DNA of 64,000 nt from NCBI GenBank assembly GCA_024690635.1, contig JAILOW010000196.1, positions 1 through 64,000 of the forward strand. Direction: 5' to 3'. The notes under the pieces were generated by a model, which worked only from the letters and a program-made list of their open reading frames with translations, searched no databases and was not told the DNA's origin. Positions within the stretch are counted from its first letter, which is position 1. Each line of letters starts with the position of its first letter. A program made the position numbers and the translations under genes. Below are positions 26,698-34,884 of the stretch, piece by piece. The DNA is from Butyrivibrio sp. GTDB taxonomy: Bacteria; Bacillota_A; Clostridia; Lachnospirales; Lachnospiraceae.

Positions 26698-26875
26698 CAA
26701 AAACATAATGGCATGACTCTTCACATTTTCCGCTATATTTTTATACATTTTCTGACTTTATTGTCATTTCATTCAACCAACATAATGCGTTTTTTTGTTC
26801 ATAAATTGCGAAATTCCAACAAAAGCACCCTTTGGGATGTGCATGACAATATTTGATTGGAAGCCCCGGGCGGTA

Positions 26876-26884
26876 TGCTATAAA
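26876..26884 (+). promoter_or_regulatory. Extended -10 promoter for the esterase-GH43 gene
   Basis: TGCTATAAA (26876-26884) is an extended -10. A TTGATT at 26853-26858 lies 20 bases upstream, a little far for a -35. The ATG at 26923 follows with AAGGGG at 26909-26914. Confidence 0.4.
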
Positions 26885-26922
26885 TTACAATTAGCATCAA
26901 ACTATATTAAGGGGAAAACAAA

Positions 26923-29706
26923 ATGCTCAGAGAAACTACTATAGAAAACGGAAAAGTCAGGGGACTTCCCGGAAACGACCCAAGGGTCACTGTCTTTAAG
27001 GGAATCCCTTTTGCAGCTCCCCCTGTGGGAGAAAACAGATGGAAAGCTCCTCAGCCCTGTCCTGACTGGGAGGGCACACTGGATGCTTTTTCTTTCGGTC
27101 CCATTTCAGTTCAGGACACCCCCGGCATCGGCGACATCGTCTATAACCGCGAATGGCACGTGGATCCCGAGATCCCCATGGGCGAAGACTGCCTTTACCT
27201 GAATGTCTGGACTCCTGCCAAAAGAAAAGATGAAAAGCTTCCGGTCCTTGTATGGATCTACGGTGGCGGCTTCCAGTGGGGTTATACGGCGGAAATGGAA
27301 TTTAACGGAGAGCCTTTGGCAGAGCGTGGCGTCATTGTTGTAAGCATAGCTTATCGCCTGGGATGTTTTGGCTTTATGGCTCATCCCGAGATCACCGGCG
27401 AGTCACCGGATGCTCCTTCAAACTTTGGTCTCCTTGATCAGAAGGCAGGTCTTTTGTGGGTTAAAAGAAATATCGAAGCCTTCGGCGGAGACCCCGACAG
27501 AATAACCATCGGCGGACAGTCTGCAGGCGGCGCCAGCGTTCAGCATCAGCTTGGATGTCCGGAAAATAAAGACATCATAAAAGCAGCTGCGATCTTTAGC
27601 GGCATCATAAGACTTCAGAATTCGGATGCTGACATCTTCCATCCTCTCAATCTGGCTCAGGCAGAGTCTCTTGGAAAAGAGTTTTTTGAAAGTCTCGGTG
27701 TCTCAGGTCTTGATGAGGCGAAAGCTCTTTCCACAAAAGAACTGCTGGTAGGCTATAACAGATTTGCCCAGGATCACAGAAGAATGTTCCCTATATCGGA
27801 CGGTATCTTCTGCGCCCAGGATCCCACAGAAAAGCTCATGAAGGGCGAGAGCCTTGATGTTCCCATACTTGCGGGAAATACCACAGATGAATTTTCAGAG
27901 GCAGGTGTCAACATGGTCGAGCGCTCTGTTAAGGAAGTCTTTCTCCGGGCAGAGGAAAAACGCCCGGATAGCAGTTTTTACTATTACAGATTCGATCCGG
28001 ATATTCCGGGAGACGGACACAAAGGGGACTCCTTCCCCGGAACCTTCCATTCCTGCGATCTGTGGTTCTTCTTTGATACGCTTCATATGTGCCACAGGCC
28101 TTACGAGGGAAGGCACTTTGACCTCGCCGGCAAAATGTGCGACTACTTTGCCAACTTTATAAAGACAGGTGATCCCAACGGAAACGGCCGTGACAGAAAG
28201 CCTCTTCCCAAGTGGGAATGCTATAAAAATGATGCCCGTCACGAGATGGAGTTTATTGGCCGCGGCGCGTGTCCCAAGATGGAAGGCGGCATAAGACAGG
28301 GCAGCAAAAAGCAGGCAGTAAATCCTTATCTGCCCTCCTGGGAATACATTCCCGACGGAGAGCCCTACGTGTTCGGAGACAGGGTTTATGTATACGGATC
28401 CCACGACCTGTGCAAGGGTGAAACCTTCTGCATGGATGATTATGTTTGCTGGTCAGCTCCCGTGGACGATCTTGGGAACTGGCACTACGAGGGCGTGATC
28501 TATCCCAAGGTATCGGATCCTCTTAACCCCCGCGGGCATATGTGTCTGTATGCACCTGATGTGACTGTGGGTCCCGACGGCAGATATTACCTCTACTATG
28601 TTCTTGATAAAGTAAGCGTCGTATCCGTTGCGGTTGCAGATACTCCCGCAGGACCTTTTGAGTTTTACGGCTACGTTCACTATGAGGACGGAACGAAGCT
28701 TGGTGATAAAGAAGGGGACGAGCCTCAGTTTGATCCCGGCGTAATGACGGAAGGCGACAAGACTTATCTCTACACCGGATTTTGCGGACACGGAGACAAG
28801 TCAAGGCACGGCGCAATGTTTACGGTTCTTGGAAAAGACATGCTCACCGTCACCAGGGCTCCCGAAATAGTTGTTCCCGGAGCCCAGTACAGCAAAGGAA
28901 CAGAGTACGAAGGACATGCATTCTTTGAAGCACCTTCCATAAGAAAACGCGGAGACACTTACTACTTCATATACTCCTCAGAAGTCATGCACGAGTTGTG
29001 CTATGCTACATCCGACAAGCCGGAAGGCCCCTTTACCTACGGCGGCGTTATCGTAAGTAACTGCGACCTTCATATAGACAGCTACAAAAATGCCGAAGAT
29101 CCTTCCGCCTACGGTGCCAACAACCACGGCAGCATCATAGAGATCGAAGGCAGCTGGTATATCTTTTACCACAGACATACCCACGGAACCTGGTACTCCA
29201 GACAGGGTTGCGCCGAAAAGATAAGTTTTACTCCCGAAGGAAAGATCATTCAGGCAGAGATGACTTCCTGCGGATTAAACGGCGGCCCTCTGTCAGACAT
29301 CGGCGAATATCCCGCTTACATCGCTTGCAATCTCTTTACTCCGGAAAAGAAGATTTACGTTGAGGAGGGCGCTCCCAGGATTGTGCAGGAAGGCAGTGAC
29401 GGAGAACAAAATGATGGCTACATCAAGGGAATCACTGACGGCACCACCATTGGCTTCAAATTCTTTGATGTAAGAAATGCCACAGGTCTTCGCATCAAAA
29501 CCAGAGCATATTACCGCGGAACCTTCGAAGTCAGAACAGCTCTTGATAAAGATCCTATAGGATACATCAATGGAATCGGCTCCAATATTTGGGAAGCAGA
29601 CGAATGCAGATTTGATAAAGTTCTAAATGGCAGCTCCTGCCCGCTCTATCTGGTATATAGAGGAACGGGAAGTGCTTCTTTACAATCCATTGAATTCCTT
29701 CACTGA
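26923..29706 (+). CDS. Carboxylesterase - GH43 - CBM6-like trimodular enzyme
   Basis: This 927-residue intracellular protein fuses three modules. Residues 1-455 are a type-B carboxylesterase with oxyanion motif YGGGFQ (113-118), nucleophile S200 in GGQSAGGAS, acid in TTDEFSEAG (near 322) and H376 in GTFHSCDLW. Residues about 467-790 are a five-bladed GH43 glycosidase with catalytic base D478 (IPDGEPYVF), APDVTVGPDG and general acid in HAFFEAPSIR. Residues about 800-927 resemble a CBM6-type beta sandwich. There is no signal peptide. The esterase would remove acyl groups (acetyl or feruloyl) and the GH43 an arabinofuranosyl or xylosyl residue from the same imported oligosaccharide. Modules are seen; substrates are inferred. 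It is monocistronic with a strong terminator and divergent from the acetylesterase. Confidence 0.9.
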   Translation: MLRETTIENGKVRGLPGNDPRVTVFKGIPFAAPPVGENRWKAPQPCPDWEGTLDAFSFGPISVQDTPGIGDIVYNREWHVDPEIPMGEDCLYLNVWTPAKRKDEKLPVLVWIYGGGFQWGYTAEMEFNGEPLAERGVIVVSIAYRLGCFGFMAHPEITGESPDAPSNFGLLDQKAGLLWVKRNIEAFGGDPDRITIGGQSAGGASVQHQLGCPENKDIIKAAAIFSGIIRLQNSDADIFHPLNLAQAESLGKEFFESLGVSGLDEAKALSTKELLVGYNRFAQDHRRMFPISDGIFCAQDPTEKLMKGESLDVPILAGNTTDEFSEAGVNMVERSVKEVFLRAEEKRPDSSFYYYRFDPDIPGDGHKGDSFPGTFHSCDLWFFFDTLHMCHRPYEGRHFDLAGKMCDYFANFIKTGDPNGNGRDRKPLPKWECYKNDARHEMEFIGRGACPKMEGGIRQGSKKQAVNPYLPSWEYIPDGEPYVFGDRVYVYGSHDLCKGETFCMDDYVCWSAPVDDLGNWHYEGVIYPKVSDPLNPRGHMCLYAPDVTVGPDGRYYLYYVLDKVSVVSVAVADTPAGPFEFYGYVHYEDGTKLGDKEGDEPQFDPGVMTEGDKTYLYTGFCGHGDKSRHGAMFTVLGKDMLTVTRAPEIVVPGAQYSKGTEYEGHAFFEAPSIRKRGDTYYFIYSSEVMHELCYATSDKPEGPFTYGGVIVSNCDLHIDSYKNAEDPSAYGANNHGSIIEIEGSWYIFYHRHTHGTWYSRQGCAEKISFTPEGKIIQAEMTSCGLNGGPLSDIGEYPAYIACNLFTPEKKIYVEEGAPRIVQEGSDGEQNDGYIKGITDGTTIGFKFFDVRNATGLRIKTRAYYRGTFEVRTALDKDPIGYINGIGSNIWEADECRFDKVLNGSSCPLYLVYRGTGSASLQSIEFLH

Positions 29707-29734
29707 CATTTATTGTTAAAATGACAAGAGATTT

Positions 29735-29766
29735 GGCACTTGTGCAAAACAAGTGCCTTTCTTTTT
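29735..29766 (+). terminator. Intrinsic terminator of the esterase-GH43 gene
   Basis: GGCACTTGT (29735-29743) pairs with ACAAGTGCC (29749-29757) across a five-base loop, followed by a T-rich tract. Confidence 0.9.
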
Positions 29767-29839
29767 GTGCATATAGCACAACAAATAAAGATAAAAAATG
29801 AATTTTCTGTTAAAGAAGTAAAAAATATGCTTGATGATG

Positions 29840-29882
29840 TAAAAGAATTACATTCTTTTATCACGTTCCATCGTTCTACAAT
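29840..29882 (+). promoter_or_regulatory. Operator-like dyad and -10 before the second sugar ABC operon
   Basis: A perfect 9-bp dyad, TAAAAGAAT (29840-29848) and ATTCTTTTA (29852-29860), is separated by three bases. TACAAT at 29877-29882 is a candidate -10, so the dyad's right arm covers the -35 region, an ideal position for a repressor. The remaining 29770-29948 sequence is an AT-rich leader ending in AAAGGGG before ATG 29949. Confidence 0.5.
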
Positions 29883-29948
29883 AATTTTAGAAAAGGTATC
29901 ACTTTGTTTTTGATTTTCAAAAACTAAAAGGGAGAAAGGGGAAAAGTA

Positions 29949-31727
29949 ATGAGAAACAAAACAGTGAAAAAAGTATTTGCACTCACAATGAGCACAATGC
30001 TTCTTGCAGCTTCTCTTGCAGGCTGCGGTGGTGCACAGCAGGGTTCAGGCGATGCCGGAACATCTGATGGAGGAAGCGATACAGCAGCACAGACTACTGA
30101 CAGCGGGTCAGATGCAGTAGCAAGCGGCGACATCGTTGACTTCACATTCTTTGCCGGAATGCCCGGAACAGAGATCAACAGCGGAAACAACGAAATCCAG
30201 GATATGATCGCCGAAAAGACAGGCGTTCGCCTCAAAGAGACATGGCTTACAGGACAGACAGTTGCTGAAGCTATCGGAAGTATCATCGCTTCAGGCACAT
30301 ATCCCGATCTTATCGACGGTGGTGACGGAAGTAAGGATCTTTATGATGAAGGCGTACTGGTACCTTGGGATGATTATCTTGCAAGCGGCAAGTATCCTAA
30401 CCTTACAAACTACTACACTCCTACAGAGTGGGATCAGTTCAGACAGGACGATGGCAAGATCTACTGGTGTAACGTATTCCAGAACACCAAGGGCGCTCCT
30501 ACAGGAACAGCTCACAACGATGAGGCTTTCTGGATTCAGGCTCGTGTTCTTGAGTGGGACAACTATCCTGAGATCAAGACACTTGATGACTACTTCGACC
30601 TTCTTGAGAGATATGCAGCAGCTAATCCCAAGACACAGGACGCTAACGGCAACGAGATGGATGTAATTCCTTACACATGTCTCTGTGATGACTGGCGTTA
30701 CTTCTGTATTGAGAACGCTCCTCAGTTCCTTGACGGATATCCCAACGATGGTTCTGTTATCGTTGATTTCGAAGGCAAGGATAAGCCTACTATCGTAGAC
30801 TACAACACAACTCCTACAGCTAAGAGATATTTCCAGAAGCTCAACGAAGAATACAAGAAGGGTATCGTTGATAAGGACTTCGGAACACAGAAATACGACG
30901 ATTACATCCAGAAGCTTTCAAACGGTAACGTACTTGGTATGTGCGATCAGTACTGGGATTTCCAGCAGATCAACGACGCACTCCTTACAGCAGGCCTTGA
31001 TAAGCAGGGATGCAACTATGTTCCTTTAGGACTTACAATCGACAAGGGAATGCCTAACCGTTGGCACACCTATGGCGATACACTTAACACAGCTTCAGGT
31101 ATCGCAGTTACAACAAGCTGCTCAGATCCCGACCTTGCATTCTCATTCCTTGACAAGATGCTTGATCAGGAGATCCTCAACCTTCGTTTCTGGGGTGTTG
31201 AAGGCGTAGATTATCTCGTAGATGAAAACGGTCTCTTCTACAGAACTGACGAGATCAGAGCTAAAGTTGCAGATCCTAAATATAAAGCAGACCATATGTG
31301 CACGTACAGCTACCTGCCTCAGTACGGCGGAACAAGCGATGACGGCAAGAACGCTAACCTTCCTGAGGAGCAGCCTTCAGAGTTCTATGACAAGCTGGCA
31401 GAGCCTCTTCAGAGGTGCTTCGACGCATACGGCGCAAAGAACTATCCTGATCTTATCGGATCAGTTCAAGAAGATGTAAACGCTACACATCCTTGGTTCC
31501 CTATGTGGTCATATTCAAACAACCTCGACACTTCAACAGAAGGCGGTGTTGCTTGGACAAAGATGGGCGAGTGCAAGCACGAATGGCTTCCTAAGATTGT
31601 TATGGCATCAGATTTCGAAAGCGAGTGGGCTAACTACATGAAAGCTTACGAAGGATGCAAGCCTGAAGACTTCCTTAACCAGATGCAGGAAGAACTTGAC
31701 AAAAGAGTTGCAGCTAATGCAGGCTGA
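29949..31727 (+). CDS. Sugar ABC transporter substrate-binding lipoprotein
   Basis: A 592-residue large LipO-type binding protein. It has a lipoprotein signal ending ASLAGCGG (Cys about 26), a Gly/Ser/Asp/Ala linker to about 60, and the bilobal domain starting DFTFFAGMPGTEIN. It is the first gene of a three-gene rightward system with two permeases (31833, 32785). Codon use is strongly biased and its ribosome site (GGGGAAAAG) is good, fitting high expression. A hairpin terminator after its stop would lower expression of the permeases relative to this protein. The ligand is unknown; a xylan or alpha-glucan oligosaccharide is plausible from neighbours. Confidence 0.9.
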   Translation: MRNKTVKKVFALTMSTMLLAASLAGCGGAQQGSGDAGTSDGGSDTAAQTTDSGSDAVASGDIVDFTFFAGMPGTEINSGNNEIQDMIAEKTGVRLKETWLTGQTVAEAIGSIIASGTYPDLIDGGDGSKDLYDEGVLVPWDDYLASGKYPNLTNYYTPTEWDQFRQDDGKIYWCNVFQNTKGAPTGTAHNDEAFWIQARVLEWDNYPEIKTLDDYFDLLERYAAANPKTQDANGNEMDVIPYTCLCDDWRYFCIENAPQFLDGYPNDGSVIVDFEGKDKPTIVDYNTTPTAKRYFQKLNEEYKKGIVDKDFGTQKYDDYIQKLSNGNVLGMCDQYWDFQQINDALLTAGLDKQGCNYVPLGLTIDKGMPNRWHTYGDTLNTASGIAVTTSCSDPDLAFSFLDKMLDQEILNLRFWGVEGVDYLVDENGLFYRTDEIRAKVADPKYKADHMCTYSYLPQYGGTSDDGKNANLPEEQPSEFYDKLAEPLQRCFDAYGAKNYPDLIGSVQEDVNATHPWFPMWSYSNNLDTSTEGGVAWTKMGECKHEWLPKIVMASDFESEWANYMKAYEGCKPEDFLNQMQEELDKRVAANAG

Positions 31728-31757
31728 TAAAACTTAAAGTCAGGCTATAGATGATAT

Positions 31758-31799
31758 GGCAGCCATATGCATTTTCAAAAGTATATGGCTGCCTTTTAT
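31758..31799 (+). terminator. Leaky terminator between binding protein and permeases
   Basis: GGCAGCCATAT (31758-31768) pairs perfectly with ATATGGCTGCC (31783-31793), followed by TTTT. Since the permeases follow without a clear new promoter, it likely gives partial termination. Confidence 0.8.
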
Positions 31800-31832
31800 C
31801 TCAGATAGAATTAACCGAAAGGAACCACCAGT

Positions 31833-32771
31833 ATGAGTAAAACCGTAGCAAATAAAAAGAAAACGGTAATTACCAAAAAAGTGCTCGTAAGACAGAAGGT
31901 TCTTATAGCATGGTCTGTAGTATTTGTTATCTACGGATTCATTTTCTGTTATCTGCCTCTGGCCGGATGGCTTATGGCCTTTGAAAACTATAAGAACAAA
32001 ACAGGCCTCTTCCACTCTCAGTGGGTTGGGCTTGCTAAATTCAAATTCCTGTTTTCCGATGCAACATTCATCAGGGTTATCAGAAACACTTTCTGCATGG
32101 GTACTTTGAACCTCATATTTACTACCCTGACAGCCATTGTATTTGCAATTCTGTTAAACGAATTCAGACTTTTAAAGCCCAAGAAGGTTGTGCAGACTGT
32201 ATCATATCTGCCTCACTTTCTTTCCTGGATCATCGTTACAGGTATCTTAAATGATGCTCTTTCATCAACGGGAATCGTAAATGAGCTTTTGACAAAATCC
32301 GGTATCGTAAAGGACACTGTCCCGTTCTTCTCAATTCCCGCACTTTTCTGGCCCATCGTAACCTTCGCACATGTGTGGAAGGAAACAGGATGGAATGCCA
32401 TTATTTATCTTTCAGCCATCACTTCCATCGATCCCTGTCTTTATGAAGCAGCTTCCATCGATGGCGCGGGCAGATGGGGAAAGATCAAACATGTTACTCT
32501 TCCGGGACTTCGTCCCACAATCATAGTCCTGCTTATCATGAACCTTGGAAATCTGTTGAATGCAGGCTTTGAAGTACAGTATCTCTTAGGAAACGGACTC
32601 GTAAAGAGTGTCGCAGATACCATTGATATCTATGTTCTGACTTGGGGTATCAGCCAGAATGACTACTCTCTCGGTACTGCAGCCGGTATGTTTAAGAGCG
32701 TTGTATCCATAGCGATCATCGTCATCGCGAACGAAATCGCCAAGAGAACCGGCGAAGAAAGGTTATTCTAG
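31833..32771 (+). CDS. Sugar ABC transporter permease, LplB type
   Basis: A 312-residue permease with a Lys-rich cytoplasmic head, six predicted helices and the EAA loop LYEAASIDGAGRWGKIKHV. It is paired with the YtcP-type permease 13 bases downstream and with the lipoprotein at 29949. The segment VVQTVSYLPHFLSWII is typical of LplB partners and near-identical in pattern to the first system's permease (VVQTIAYMPHFLSWV), showing the two systems are paralogous. No ATPase gene is present. Confidence 0.92.
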   Translation: MSKTVANKKKTVITKKVLVRQKVLIAWSVVFVIYGFIFCYLPLAGWLMAFENYKNKTGLFHSQWVGLAKFKFLFSDATFIRVIRNTFCMGTLNLIFTTLTAIVFAILLNEFRLLKPKKVVQTVSYLPHFLSWIIVTGILNDALSSTGIVNELLTKSGIVKDTVPFFSIPALFWPIVTFAHVWKETGWNAIIYLSAITSIDPCLYEAASIDGAGRWGKIKHVTLPGLRPTIIVLLIMNLGNLLNAGFEVQYLLGNGLVKSVADTIDIYVLTWGISQNDYSLGTAAGMFKSVVSIAIIVIANEIAKRTGEERLF

Positions 32772-32784
32772 GTGGAGGTGCTGT

Positions 32785-33696
32785 ATGGAAAAAAATGAAA
32801 CCAAGTCCTTAGGACTTAAAATAAAAATAGGAGATGTGATCTTCTACATTTTCCTCACTTTATTCATGTTGCTGTTCAGTGTAGTAACGCTTTATCCGGT
32901 ACTTAACACTCTGGCAATATCTTTCAACGACGGTGTTGACGCCATGAGAGGCGGTGTGCACTTATGGCCCAGAATATTTACTCTGCAGAACTATACAACA
33001 GTACTTGCTCTTAGAAATATCGGACACGGTGCGCTGGTTTCAGTACTTCGTACTCTTATCGGCACAGTTCTTGCCGTTATAGCAAATGCCCTTCTGGCAT
33101 TTATCGTAAGCCAGAAAAACTTCGTATTCAGATCACAGCTTTCACTTTTCTGGGTTATCACCATGTACGTTAACGGCGGTATGATCCCTATCATGCTCCT
33201 GTACAAGAACCTGCATTTGACCAATTCCTTCTGGGTATATGTTATCCCCGGAATGCTGAACGGTTTCAACATGCTGGTTATGAGGACTTACATGGAAGGT
33301 CTTCCGGATTCTCTTCAGGAAGCAGCCCAGATCGACGGCGCAGGCTACATGAGAATATTTGTATCGGTTATATCACCCTTATGTAAGCCCATCTACGCTA
33401 CGGTAGCTCTTTTCGTTGCAGTAGGTCAGTGGAACTCCTGGTTCGACACAATGCTCTACAACCGTATGGCAGATGAGTACACCACTCTTCAGTACGAGCT
33501 GATGAAGATGCTTTCAGCGGTTACAAGTCTTAAGGGAAATGCAGGAGCTGCCACCACAGGTACCTCCGTTAACATCACACCCATTTCCGTAAGAGCCGCA
33601 GCCACCATCATCACCATGGCTCCCATAGTAATGCTCTACCCGTTCCTTCAGAGGTACTTCGTGGCAGGCCTTACTATCGGTGGTGTTAAAGAGTAA
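32785..33696 (+). CDS. Sugar ABC transporter permease, YtcP/MalG type
   Basis: A 303-residue inner permease with six predicted helices, EAA loop LQEAAQIDGAGYMRIFVSV and the family-typical end FVAGLTIGGVKE. It starts 13 bases after the LplB-type gene with GGAGGTG as ribosome site and closes the operon, followed by a strong terminator. A Thr/Gly-rich segment near residues 250-262 is inserted relative to the paralogue at 16945. Confidence 0.92.
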   Translation: MEKNETKSLGLKIKIGDVIFYIFLTLFMLLFSVVTLYPVLNTLAISFNDGVDAMRGGVHLWPRIFTLQNYTTVLALRNIGHGALVSVLRTLIGTVLAVIANALLAFIVSQKNFVFRSQLSLFWVITMYVNGGMIPIMLLYKNLHLTNSFWVYVIPGMLNGFNMLVMRTYMEGLPDSLQEAAQIDGAGYMRIFVSVISPLCKPIYATVALFVAVGQWNSWFDTMLYNRMADEYTTLQYELMKMLSAVTSLKGNAGAATTGTSVNITPISVRAAATIITMAPIVMLYPFLQRYFVAGLTIGGVKE

Positions 33697-33731
33697 ATTA
33701 TCAAAAGATTTTGAGTGTTTTTATAAGAAAA

Positions 33732-33764
33732 GGCTGTCACGCTTTAAAAGTGTGGCAGCCTTTT
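33732..33764 (+). terminator. Intrinsic terminator of the second sugar ABC operon
   Basis: GGCTGTCAC at 33732 onward pairs with GTGTGGCAGCC ending at 33760 (one G.U wobble), followed by TTTT. Confidence 0.85.
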
Positions 33765-33765
33765 C

Positions 33766-33936
33766 ATTGAACATAATAAGCGCGGAAACGAGGATATAAC
33801 CTATAGCCAAAGTACACACCGCCACCAATGCATTTTTAGAATTAGCTATTACCTTTGCGATAATGCGTATGCTCTTTGAATAACGGAATGCTTTAAATAC
33901 TCTAAATACTCTGAACGTCCTAACTATTCCATCATC
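33766..33936 (-). pseudogene. Remnant of a voltage-gated-type ion channel gene
   Basis: Read leftward from 33936, one open frame of 57 codons encodes a segment with the S4 voltage-sensor pattern, a basic residue every third position (VRTFRVFRVFKAFRYSKS), then the linker RIIAKVIANSKNAL and a hydrophobic helix (LVAVCTLAIGYILVSALIMFN) as in bacterial Ion_trans proteins. There is a stop codon just before it, no start with a ribosome site, and no pore or selectivity filter after it; the frame runs into the terminator of the ABC operon. It is therefore a decayed fragment, not a working gene. Coordinates cover only the recognisable part. Confidence 0.7.
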
Positions 33937-33958
33937 CTCTTTGTTTTATCCGTATATT

Positions 33959-34855
33959 TTATTTCCCCACCCTTGCTTTTCTCTCATCATCCGACAGATA
34001 GAGCTTTCTAAATTCAGTAGGAGAGCAGCCGTTAGAGTCCTTGAATACGCGGTTGAAGGTTGAAAGGCTAAAGAAGCCGGATTGCATGGCTACTTCCATA
34101 ACGGAGAGACTGGAATTGCCAAGGAGCTGTTTTGCCATCATCATCCTTCGCTTGGTGATGTAGCGGTAGCAGGAGATTCCCATGGCGGATTTAAAGAGCC
34201 TTTCGAAGTGATACTTGGAAAATCCCGCCATCTCGGCAAGAGAGTCAACGGATATTTCCTCGTTGCAATGGGAATCTATGTAGTTGGTAACCGCCACAAG
34301 TCTTTCGACATTGCCGGTAACAGTATCCTCGGGATCTGCGGAAACCGCCCCTTCCGTAAGGTGCATGCTTCCTATCTGAGCCAGCATAAGCGTCACAAGA
34401 GAGTACACCGAAATCTGCAAAAACTCATCGCTCTCGCCGTAAAGTCTTTGGATCTCGTAAAAATATCCCTTTAGCCTTTCCGCCTCTTCAGGGTGCTTTT
34501 CTTTTCTAACTCTTACATACGGAGGCAGAGTTTTTAACAGCGGAACCAGCGATGATACCTGGGAATAGCCTCCTATATCAAACAATAAGATGAGCTTTTC
34601 GCCACCTTCTTTGGTCTCGAGATATTCATGAAGGGTTCCCGGAGCAATGAGCATGATATCACCGGGGCCGCAGCGTTTTACCACTGAAGAGTCATTGTGA
34701 AACTGGATCTCAACGGCGCCTGTAATGGGCATGACAAGTTCTACCTCGTTATGCCAGTGCTGAGGATAGCCGTTTAGATGATTATGATATAAAAGCACAC
34801 CGTCCAGGGTGTCAAAAAGAATATCTTCTCTTGAATGAGCGTTTATAACCGGCAT
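33959..34855 (-). CDS. AraC-family transcriptional regulator
   Basis: A 298-residue regulator with an N-terminal cupin domain (QHWHNEVELVMPITG at about 31-45; PGDIMLIAPGTLHE) and a C-terminal AraC HTH pair (about 185-290; ISVDSLAEMAGFSKYHFERLF and FFSLSTFNRVFKDS). It begins 29 bases after the GH13 gene on the same strand, so it is probably cotranscribed with that alpha-glucosidase. It may control GH13 and/or the convergent sugar ABC operon. The effector is unknown, presumably a sugar bound by the cupin. Confidence 0.9.
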   Translation of the reverse strand: MPVINAHSREDILFDTLDGVLLYHNHLNGYPQHWHNEVELVMPITGAVEIQFHNDSSVVKRCGPGDIMLIAPGTLHEYLETKEGGEKLILLFDIGGYSQVSSLVPLLKTLPPYVRVRKEKHPEEAERLKGYFYEIQRLYGESDEFLQISVYSLVTLMLAQIGSMHLTEGAVSADPEDTVTGNVERLVAVTNYIDSHCNEEISVDSLAEMAGFSKYHFERLFKSAMGISCYRYITKRRMMMAKQLLGNSSLSVMEVAMQSGFFSLSTFNRVFKDSNGCSPTEFRKLYLSDDERKARVGK

Positions 34856-34884
34856 GGTTATCTCCTGTAGTTAAGTCTGTATTT

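Noticed and set aside
27895..28404. 169-codon leftward open frame opposite the esterase-GH43 fusion
   Set aside because: It is antisense across the junction of two conserved modules; no start signal.
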